A DNA stretch of 9,197 nucleotides from Candidatus Latescibacterota bacterium (GTDB lineage: Bacteria > Latescibacterota > UBA2968 > GCA-2709665): positions 1-9,197 of the forward strand of contig JASLMQ010000439.1 in assembly GCA_030746455.1 (NCBI GenBank), given 5' to 3'. Made by a program: the position numbers and the translations under genes. Positions 1-5,862 of the stretch are shown piece by piece; the stretch's first letter is position 1; each line of letters starts with the position of its first letter. The notes under the pieces are model-generated. The model was not told where the DNA came from. It ran no database searches and saw only the letters and a program-made list of their open reading frames with translations.

Positions 1-58
1 AAGGCCGATCTTGGTTTCTGGATGGACCGGGCTGGGCACGAACACGGGAGGTGGCCCA

Positions 59-379
59 TTGAGCGCGTCGAACAACGAACCCAGGTCGATCGAGGTCCGC
101 AGCGAAGCGGCGGAGCTGCGCATTACTTGGGAAGAAGGCTCCGTCCAGGTCCTTTCGCTTCGTGGCCTGCGTCAGGCCTGCCCCTGTGCCGAGTGTGGCG
201 ATGGGAGGCGAAAGGCAGAGCAGGAGGGCGGACTGCACATGCTCACCGGCCGCGAGGAGATGGCCTCGGAGGAGGTGGCGAGTGTTCGGCCCGTGGGGCG
301 GTACGCCATACAAATCACGTGGGAGGACGGGCACAACACGGGGATCTACACCTACGATCGGCTCCGAGGGATGGGATGA
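59..379 (+). CDS. DUF971 (GBBH-like N-terminal domain) zinc-motif protein
   Basis: Small single-domain protein of about 106 residues. It matches the DUF971 family, which resembles the N-terminal zinc domain of gamma-butyrobetaine hydroxylase. Visible hallmarks are a CPCAEC cluster (Cys41, Cys43, Cys46) after LRGLRQA, and a C-terminal block GRYAIQITWEDGHNTGIYTYDRLR whose His92 would complete the C-x-C-x2-C...H zinc site known in the family. I chose the TTG at 59 because GGAGG lies 7 bases upstream (47-51). The frame is open to the left edge, and TTG at 11 is another possible start, but the extra residues do not look like family sequence. The molecular role of stand-alone DUF971 proteins is not settled; they are often found near Mrp/ApbC-type Fe-S carrier ATPases, but no such gene is visible here. 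The family call is firm and the start is moderately sure. Confidence 0.85.
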   Translation: MSASNNEPRSIEVRSEAAELRITWEEGSVQVLSLRGLRQACPCAECGDGRRKAEQEGGLHMLTGREEMASEEVASVRPVGRYAIQITWEDGHNTGIYTYDRLRGMG

Positions 380-460
380 GGCCGCTATTCCGGTCGTAGA
401 AACCTGGAGCGTATCGATGTACGTGTATTCGGGCGACGGCTGCCGGAAGGGCATACAAAC

Positions 461-1915
461 ATGAGGGCCGAGACTGCCCGATCCGATGGGATGCGGGGCC
501 ACGTGTTCCGTGGGCGGATCGGGCGTCGGCTCGTCCTGACGTTCGTTGCCTTCGTCATGGCTGCGGTGGGTGTCACGGGATGGGTCCTGTACCGGCTGAC
601 CATGAGCAGCCTCGAGCGCGAGATGAGTCTGAGGCTGGTGGGCGTCGCGCAGCTGGTCTCCGAGGGCATCGACGGAGAGGCGGCGACGCGTCTGCAACCC
701 GGATATGAGGGAGGGCGCTTGCACAGCCGCATAAGGGCCCGTCTCCGCCGGATTCGGGACACGGTGGGCGCGCGCCGGATCACCGTTTTCGACCGGACGG
801 GGCGCAGTCTGGCCGACACCGAGGCGGGTGTACCGATCGGTCGGGAGTATTTCCGGTTGAGGATCGACCGGGCCGAGACCGATACTGCCCTGCGCGGAGA
901 GGCCAGCCATTCGGTCCGGTTCCGCGGAGAGGACGGTCGGGAGTACAAGTCCGGCTATGCGCCAGTGTGGTTCGGTGACGAGGTCGTGGCCGGTGTGCGG
1001 GTCGACATCGGTGCGGGCTTCCTGGATACGATCCAGGCCTTTGGACGCTCGATCCTGATTCTGGGCGCGGTGGGTATGCTGCTCACGGTGCTTGTCGGGA
1101 TGGTGCTCGCCCGGACCCTGACGAGGCCCATCAGCCGGTTGGTGGACGCCGCATGGCAGATCGGTAGGGGGAACCTCGGACATCCGGTCGAATCCCCGTC
1201 TCGGGATGAGCTTGGGTACCTTGGCGCCGCCATGGAGGATATGCGTCATCGGATCGTCCGGCGGGACGAGCAACTTCGGCAGATGCTTGCAGGCGTCGCC
1301 CACGAGATCCGGAATCCCCTTGGGGGGATCGAGATCTACGCGGGGTTGATCGCTGACGACCTCGCCGAGAATGATCCCAGAAAATCGCACATACAGAAGG
1401 TGACCCGGGAGGTGAGGAACCTGAACCGGGTCATCTCCGAGTTCATGGATTTCGCGCGTCCCGCGGCTCTTGCACCTTCGCGCGTGGAAGTGGCGGAGGC
1501 AGCGGGGGACGTGGCCTTCCTGCTGGCACCGGAGATGGAGGGGTCAGGGGTCGCCTGTCGGCTCGACGTCCCCGACAGGCTGGCGGTCCGCGCCGATCCG
1601 GATCAGCTCAGAAGGATGCTGACGAATCTGGTGAAGAACGCCGCCCAGGCCATGCCATCGGGAGGCACGGTGACCGTTAGCGCACGCGAGGCTGGAGACG
1701 AGGTCGAGGTGACAGTCGCCGACACCGGTGCCGGTATAGAACCCGACGCGATCGACCGGGTCTTCGAGCCGTTCTTCACCACGCGGGAGAAGGGCTCGGG
1801 GCTCGGGCTGGCCGTGGTGCACCAGGTGGCGGAGGCGCATGGGGGACGGGTCTGGGTGTCGAGCACCCGGGAAGAGGGAACCACCTTCCGCGTGGCCCTC
1901 CCGGGCGCCGAATGA
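461..1915 (+). CDS. Membrane sensor histidine kinase (NtrB/ZraS-like, HAMP-HisKA-HATPase)
   Basis: Two-component sensor kinase, 484 residues, inner membrane. It has a transmembrane segment at about 24-46, a periplasmic sensor region at about 47-195 that looks Cache-like (ITVFDRTGRSLADT near 107-120, KSGYAPVW near 163-170), a second transmembrane segment at about 196-217, and HAMP at about 218-270 (RPISRL). The H-box is AGVAHEIRNPLGG with phosphoacceptor His281, and the ATPase domain has the N-box (Asn393 in NLVKNAAQAM), G1 DTGAGI (421-426), F-box (VFEPFFTT) and G2 GSGLGL (445-450). All catalytic boxes are intact, and no cytoplasmic PAS domain lies between HAMP and the H-box. The ATG at 461 has GGAAGG at 445-450. 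The gene ends 55 bases before a sigma54 response regulator, which is almost certainly its partner. The signal sensed cannot be read from the sequence. Confidence 0.95.
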   Translation: MRAETARSDGMRGHVFRGRIGRRLVLTFVAFVMAAVGVTGWVLYRLTMSSLEREMSLRLVGVAQLVSEGIDGEAATRLQPGYEGGRLHSRIRARLRRIRDTVGARRITVFDRTGRSLADTEAGVPIGREYFRLRIDRAETDTALRGEASHSVRFRGEDGREYKSGYAPVWFGDEVVAGVRVDIGAGFLDTIQAFGRSILILGAVGMLLTVLVGMVLARTLTRPISRLVDAAWQIGRGNLGHPVESPSRDELGYLGAAMEDMRHRIVRRDEQLRQMLAGVAHEIRNPLGGIEIYAGLIADDLAENDPRKSHIQKVTREVRNLNRVISEFMDFARPAALAPSRVEVAEAAGDVAFLLAPEMEGSGVACRLDVPDRLAVRADPDQLRRMLTNLVKNAAQAMPSGGTVTVSAREAGDEVEVTVADTGAGIEPDAIDRVFEPFFTTREKGSGLGLAVVHQVAEAHGGRVWVSSTREEGTTFRVALPGAE

Positions 1916-1970
1916 GGCAGGTTGGTATGGCGGAAGGGAGAGGGCTTCCCGTCTCGATAAGGGGGAACCG

Positions 1971-3356
1971 GTGAGCCGAGTACTGGTGATTGAGGACAAC
2001 GAGACGATGCGGACCGGGGTGGTCCTTGTGATGGAGCGTATGGGCCTTCAGGCGGTCGGGGTTGAGAGCGGGGACGACGGGCTTGCCCGGCTCCGGGAGC
2101 AGGGGTTCGATCTGGTGATCACCGACTACAAGATGGAGGGGATGGACGGACTTGAGGTGCTCGCTGGCGTGAAGGAAGGGTGGCCTCAGACCGATGTGGT
2201 GCTCATCACGGCCTTCGGCACCATCGAGATCGCCGTCGAGGCGATGAAGATGGGTGCCGCGGACTTCGTGACGAAACCCTTTCCCCCTGACGCCTTGCGG
2301 CTCAAGGTGGAACGGGTCCTGGAGCACCGCGAGACCCGCCGCAAGAACGAGAGGCTCGATCAGGAGAATCGCTACCTCCGGGAGGAGGTCGAAGGCCAGT
2401 ACAACTTCGGTGAGATGGTGGGGGACAGCCTGGCGATGCACAGGGTGTTCGCCATCGTCAGCAAGGTGGCGGCATCCGAGTCGGCCATTCTGGTCTACGG
2501 TGAAAGCGGGACGGGCAAGGAGCTGGTGGCCCGGGCCATTCACAGGCACAGCGGCAGGTGTGACGCACCGTTCGTGAGGGTGAACTGCGGCGCGCTGCCT
2601 CGGGAACTTGTGGAGAGCGAGCTCTTCGGGCACGAGAAGGGGGCATTCACCGGGGCGACGCGGCGCAAGAAGGGGAAATTCGAGCTGGCCGAAGGCGGCA
2701 CGATCTTTCTCGACGAGGTGGGTGACATCCCCCTTGAGGTCCAGGTGCACCTCCTGCGCGTGCTTCAGGAGGGGGAGTTCGATCGGGTAGGCGGGGAGGC
2801 GACGATCCGGGCGGATGTCCGTGTGGTGGCTGCAACCCACCGTGATCTGAGGGGCATGGTGGAAGCGGGCCGGTTCCGGGAGGACCTCTTCTACCGGTTG
2901 GAGGTGATCCCGGTTCAGCTTCCCCCTCTGCGCGAGCGTAGAGGCGACATCCCGGCGCTTGCGGAACACTTTTTGCAGAAGAAATGCGCCCAGCTGGGTC
3001 GGGCCCTACGAGGTTTCACCCCGGCCGCGGAGCGGGCGCTCGCGGCCTACAGCTGGCCCGGCAATGTCCGGGAGCTCGAGAATGTGGTCGAGCGCACCGT
3101 GGTCCTGTCTGACGGGGAAGAGATCGACGCGAGCGATCTGCCCCTCTTCGCTTCGGCCGGAGCGTCCGGCGGAACCGATTCTGCGGCGGGGGAGGGGGCG
3201 TCGGGATCGCTCAACCAGCAGCTGGAGGACCTGGAGCGGCGGCTGATCGAGGAGGCCCTGCAGCAGTCGGGAGGGGTGAAAACTCAGGCCGCCGAGATCC
3301 TGGGCATCAAGACCAGCGCGCTCTATTACAAGCTGGACAAATACGGCCTTCAGTAG
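1971..3356 (+). CDS. Sigma54-dependent response regulator, NtrC family (REC-AAA+-Fis HTH)
   Basis: Transcriptional activator of 461 residues that should receive phosphate from the upstream kinase and remodel sigma54-RNA polymerase. The receiver domain at about 1-120 has acidic Glu8/Asp9, phosphoacceptor Asp52 ([11 protein letters not shown]), Thr80 and Lys102. The AAA+ domain at about 147-385 has Walker A GESGTGKE (177-184), the sigma54-contact loop GAFTGA (224-229), Walker [10 protein letters not shown] (243-251) and FREDLFYRL with the downstream [11 protein letters not shown] Gly/Ser/Ala-rich linker (394-413) leads to a Fis-type HTH (about 418-460, [22 protein letters not shown]). The GTG at 1971 fits because it starts exactly at the receiver domain, with AAGGGGG 5 bases upstream. 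The in-frame ATG at 1839 lies inside the kinase gene. The intact GAFTGA loop means it can act at sigma54 promoters, and one lies at 5791-5805. Confidence 0.95.
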   Translation: MSRVLVIEDNETMRTGVVLVMERMGLQAVGVESGDDGLARLREQGFDLVITDYKMEGMDGLEVLAGVKEGWPQTDVVLITAFGTIEIAVEAMKMGAADFVTKPFPPDALRLKVERVLEHRETRRKNERLDQENRYLREEVEGQYNFGEMVGDSLAMHRVFAIVSKVAASESAILVYGESGTGKELVARAIHRHSGRCDAPFVRVNCGALPRELVESELFGHEKGAFTGATRRKKGKFELAEGGTIFLDEVGDIPLEVQVHLLRVLQEGEFDRVGGEATIRADVRVVAATHRDLRGMVEAGRFREDLFYRLEVIPVQLPPLRERRGDIPALAEHFLQKKCAQLGRALRGFTPAAERALAAYSWPGNVRELENVVERTVVLSDGEEIDASDLPLFASAGASGGTDSAAGEGASGSLNQQLEDLERRLIEEALQQSGGVKTQAAEILGIKTSALYYKLDKYGLQ

Positions 3357-3413
3357 GGGGGTGTCGCGGATGCGGCGGGCCCAACCAGGGTACACCATAC
3401 ACGGACGGGTGAC

Positions 3414-4451
3414 ATGCGGAGCAGTGCTACAGGTCTGATCCTTTCGATTCTGGTCCTCTGGGCTGGAGCGCAAGAGGTTGCAGCGCAGACGATTACCGAG
3501 GCCGTGGCCGATTGGGATCGTCTCACATCGGTACGGGATTCGCTCCTCGAGGAGCGGCAGCGCCTCTCGGCCGACGTGGACGGGATCTCGCGTCACATCG
3601 ACAGCCTCAAAACGTCGGCCGGGGAATCCAGGGCCAGCGGACCCCTCGAGGCGGCGCTCCGTCGGTCGCTCGGATTCGTTGAACGGCTGGAGCATCTGGA
3701 CAGCAGATTGGTGCGGGTCCAGAGGGCGCTCCTGGATCAGTCCGCGCAGCTGCGATCGCTCTACGACAGGGAGATCGCCCGGCTGGCCCGGCGACTTGAC
3801 GGGTCTCCCGGGCAGGCCACGCTCGAGCGATTGGCCAGGCTGCGCGCGGAGCGAGAGGCCCTGCCGCGGGCGGTGGATCCGTCCAGGGAATCCACCCGCA
3901 CGGACCTCCTGTCGATCGGGGACGCCGACGGCCCGGAGGAGATCCGTCAGAAGGCCGATCTGATGGAAGACATAGCCTCAAGGCTGGCCATCGAAGCGCG
4001 GGCCGTGGGCGACCGTCTGGCACGCCTGGACGAGGAGCGGCGGCTCCGCGGACGGGGATCGGCTTTCACCCGAGAGATCTCGCTGTTCGACGAGAACCTG
4101 CCCCTGGGTCGGTCGATCTCTCCGATGGGGTCCCCGTCGGTGCCGGAAGGCGATCCGAAGGCCGCCGACGAGGCGCAGGAGTCCCTGGCTGGAGGAGGAC
4201 GTTTCGGAGACAACCAGAGCGGAGCGCTCGCCCCGGAGGCCCCCGTCGAGGCCGAGATGCTTGCAGGTAAGGAGATCTCGCCCGTGGGATCGGACGCCGC
4301 ACCCGGTGACCTGGGTGCCGACGATCTCCAGCAGGAGATCGCGCGGTTGAGAAGCCGCGATGTCCTGCTCCGGAGCCGGATGGCGGCGCTCACCAGGCAG
4401 GCGGCCGAATTCAGGGAACGAATCCGAGAGATGCTGGAGGGCGGGAGGTGA
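3414..4451 (+). CDS. Exported coiled-coil protein of unknown function
   Basis: 345 residues, family not recognised. The N-terminus is a typical signal peptide: Arg2, a hydrophobic core LILSILVLWAG, and likely cleavage after VAA near residue 24, so the product should be periplasmic. Residues about 30-135 and 175-215 are rich in heptad-like Leu/Arg/Glu and look like coiled coil. A conserved-looking segment FTREISLFDENLP begins at 218, then comes a Pro/Gly/Ala/Glu linker to about 300, and a short terminal coil at about 306-341. The linker holds two copies of ISP(M/V)GS, at 235-240 and 288-293. The start ATG follows a modest GGACGGGTG stretch. The TGA stop overlaps the next gene's GTG start (GTGA), which implies translational coupling with the barrel protein and a shared task across the envelope. 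The gene begins 57 bases after the sigma54 regulator and probably shares its operon. Confidence 0.8.
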   Translation: MRSSATGLILSILVLWAGAQEVAAQTITEAVADWDRLTSVRDSLLEERQRLSADVDGISRHIDSLKTSAGESRASGPLEAALRRSLGFVERLEHLDSRLVRVQRALLDQSAQLRSLYDREIARLARRLDGSPGQATLERLARLRAEREALPRAVDPSRESTRTDLLSIGDADGPEEIRQKADLMEDIASRLAIEARAVGDRLARLDEERRLRGRGSAFTREISLFDENLPLGRSISPMGSPSVPEGDPKAADEAQESLAGGGRFGDNQSGALAPEAPVEAEMLAGKEISPVGSDAAPGDLGADDLQQEIARLRSRDVLLRSRMAALTRQAAEFRERIREMLEGGR

Positions 4452-5515
4452 GGGTCCCGCCGGGACTCGTGGGGATCGCCCTGGTCTTTTGGCTGTGCGG
4501 CGTCGAAGTCCCGCGGGCGGCCGAGGTCCGTGGAAAGGTCGCCCTTGCCCACGACTCGAACCTGTTCGAAGGAGCCGTCGACAGGCGATCGGGATGGGTA
4601 AGCCGCTTGCACGTCTCCGCATCGGGTTTCCTGGTCCGGAACGCGAGGGGCCAGGTGGTTGTGGACTACCAGGGAGGCATCAAGAAGCTCTGGCAGGAAC
4701 CGCCCGGGGCAAGCGGAGACGGGCGGGGCGACGTGGTGATCAACCACGCACAGGCCAGAGGCGAAGTGCGGCTGACAGATCGGCTTGCGTTCGCGCAGCT
4801 GGGCATGGTGAAGGTCAAGCAGGTCACCCGTGTGCCCGGCGAGGAAAGCTACCTCCGCGGTGCCCTGGAAGGCCGGCTAAGCGGACGGACCCACGGAGGG
4901 GCTGCCAAGGGCGGATTCTACCTGAGATGGGGGGGCGATGATTCGCGCGACGCCCTTCTACCCGAAGTTACGATGCGCGAGGTCGGGATCGATGCGCGGT
5001 TCGGGCGCTCCCGGCGCCTCCGGGCCTCGGTGCGCGTATCGTGGCGCTGGTTGGATTACGACCGTCCGGCGCTGGGGAGTTCCAGGGACGGAGTCGCCCT
5101 GCTCGAGGTCGAGCAGTCGGACCTGCTGAGGGCCGCAACTGTGGGACTCCAGCTCTACAGGGGGACGCTGGCCAACCTGACCTACGGGTACCTCTGGAAC
5201 CGGTCCAACAGCTTTGGCTATGGGTATTCCGCTCACCGGCTCGATCTGTTGCTGGTCCGGCATCTCGCCCGGGGTGTCGATCTCCAGGTCTACCTCATTC
5301 TTCAGTTTCGCTCGTACGACGATCCGGTTGACCCGCTCCCGCAGGCCGGTGCGGACGAGTACGAGCAGACCATGGGCGTCGTCAAGCTCTCTCGCCAGCT
5401 CACCGGCCGGCTCGGGGCGTCCCTTCAGTACAGCTTCACCCGGAACGGCGCCCGTCGTACCGGCGATTTCTACAGGAAGCACGTCACCTCCCTCTCCCTC
5501 GAGACCTCCCTCTGA
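4448..5515 (+). CDS. Predicted outer-membrane beta-barrel protein
   Basis: 355 residues, with a signal peptide at about 1-25 (LVGIALVFWLCGV core, cleavage near PRAA). The mature part is made of short stretches of alternating hydrophobic and polar residues ending in turns, typical of outer-membrane barrels. Examples are VRGKVALAHDSNLFEG early, GGFYLRWGG, RLRASVRVSWRWLDYDR, LANLTYGYLWNRS, VDLQVYLILQFRSYD and LGASLQYSFTRNG. The early HDSNLFEG motif resembles the first strand of many barrel proteins. The last residue is Leu (SLSLETSL) rather than the usual aromatic residue recognised by the BAM machinery, although Tyr and Phe occur shortly before. The GTG at 4448 overlaps the stop of the coiled-coil gene and has GGAGG at 4436-4440. 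I cannot name a closer family. A role as the outer-membrane partner of the coiled-coil protein is inferred from the coupling. Confidence 0.72.
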   Translation: MRVPPGLVGIALVFWLCGVEVPRAAEVRGKVALAHDSNLFEGAVDRRSGWVSRLHVSASGFLVRNARGQVVVDYQGGIKKLWQEPPGASGDGRGDVVINHAQARGEVRLTDRLAFAQLGMVKVKQVTRVPGEESYLRGALEGRLSGRTHGGAAKGGFYLRWGGDDSRDALLPEVTMREVGIDARFGRSRRLRASVRVSWRWLDYDRPALGSSRDGVALLEVEQSDLLRAATVGLQLYRGTLANLTYGYLWNRSNSFGYGYSAHRLDLLLVRHLARGVDLQVYLILQFRSYDDPVDPLPQAGADEYEQTMGVVKLSRQLTGRLGASLQYSFTRNGARRTGDFYRKHVTSLSLETSL

Positions 5516-5519
5516 TCCG

Positions 5520-5551
5520 TCAGAATCCTGAAGCGGCGTTCAGATTTCTGA
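5520..5551 (+). terminator. Hairpin after the barrel gene, possible weak terminator
   Basis: Five bases after the barrel gene's stop, TCAGAA (5520-5525) pairs with TTCTGA (5546-5551). After a 2x2 internal loop, CTGAA (5528-5532) pairs with TTCAG (5539-5543) around a GCGGCG loop. An alternative small stem, ATTTC/GAAAT, overlaps its right arm (5544-5557). There is no T-run, so it is not a classical intrinsic terminator. It may protect the mRNA end or mark the operon end. Confidence 0.4.
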
Positions 5552-5590
5552 GGAAATCAATCCTTCCGGCTCAGGGCAAACTCCGGTCAC

Positions 5591-5617
5591 CACGAAAGAC
5601 ACCAAAGTCACGAAGAC
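5591..5617 (+). repeat. Three degenerate 9-base tandem units (CACGAAAGA-like)
   Basis: Three consecutive 9-mers, CACGAAAGA, CACCAAAGT and CACGAAGAC, lie in the non-coding gap. They differ from each other by a few bases and are purine-rich and less GC-rich than the surroundings. Similar CACGAA-type strings occur as dispersed intergenic sequence in environmental genomes, as far as I recall. No function is apparent. This could be a remnant of a small dispersed repeat. Confidence 0.5.
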
Positions 5618-5637
5618 TCCGATAATCCAGGTGCGGG

Positions 5638-5666
5638 CAGATCCTGACCTCGGCTCTCAGGATCTG
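5638..5666. promoter_or_regulatory. Perfect 10-bp inverted repeat, candidate upstream activator site
   Basis: CAGATCCTGA (5638-5647) and TCAGGATCTG (5657-5666) are exact reverse complements separated by 9 bases. The centre is about 165 bases upstream of the start site predicted from the sigma54 promoter, within the range where NtrC-family dimers bind. No T-run follows, so a terminator is less likely. The binding protein is inferred to be the NtrC-type regulator encoded at 1971-3356. Confidence 0.55.
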
Positions 5667-5671
5667 GCGTT

Positions 5672-5688
5672 TGGGATCCCACTTGGGA
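5672..5688. promoter_or_regulatory. Overlapping TGGGA/TCCCA dyads, candidate second operator
   Basis: The 17-base stretch reads TGGGA-TCCCA-CT-TGGGA. It forms a 10-bp palindrome (5672-5681) and a second dyad TCCCA-CT-TGGGA (5677-5688). It sits about 137 bases upstream of the predicted sigma54 start site, next to the longer inverted repeat. Paired sites like this are common for activators that act as oligomers. Operator function is inferred from position only. Confidence 0.4.
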
Positions 5689-5790
5689 GCTAGGTGGAAT
5701 CGGGGTCTGCACGCGCCTCGGCGTTCTTTCCCGTTTGGTCTCGACGGATTGCGATTGGAAGCTGGTCGATCCTCTCCCGCGGGCCTGAGT

Positions 5791-5805
5791 TGGCACGGAG
5801 GTTGC
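5791..5805 (+). promoter_or_regulatory. Sigma54 (-24/-12) promoter
   Basis: TGGCACG at 5791-5797, a 4-base spacer GAGG, then TTGC at 5802-5805. This matches the established sigma54 consensus TGGCACG-N4-TTGC exactly at these positions. With the GC at -13/-12, transcription would begin near 5817, giving a 5' leader of about 46 bases before the ATG at 5863. It is the only such match I found on the + strand. It implies that the VIT/vWA gene, and probably the DUF3160 gene behind it, need a sigma54 activator. Confidence 0.85.
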
Positions 5806-5862
5806 CTCATCTTCGGCAGGAGCGATCACAGCCGGAGACACCTCCAACGGGAGAGACAGACC

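Noticed and set aside
380..460. Promoter or structured leader before the kinase gene
   Set aside because: I see no convincing -35/-10 or sigma54 elements. The only complementary pair (TTCCGG/CCGGAA) is short and about 50 bases apart.
1839..1970. Upstream in-frame ATG for the response regulator
   Set aside because: It lies inside the end of the kinase gene. The receiver domain begins exactly at the GTG at 1971 with a ribosome binding site.
1776..2969. 397-codon open frame on the - strand across the regulator gene
   Set aside because: It is a shadow of the NtrC-type gene, His/Pro/Leu-rich with no recognisable domain.
4018..4024. TGGCACG inside the coiled-coil gene as a second sigma54 promoter
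   Set aside because: The -12 element is missing: after the 4-base spacer comes GACG rather than TTGC. It also lies within a coding region.
5671..5862. Upstream extension of the VIT/vWA protein to an earlier in-frame start
   Set aside because: The extension would cover the sigma54 promoter and has no protein-like character. The ATG at 5863 opens directly with a signal peptide and has a good ribosome binding site.
5516..5862. CRISPR array, tRNA or riboswitch in the long gap
   Set aside because: The three 9-base units are too short and too few for CRISPR, and no cloverleaf or known riboswitch core is visible.
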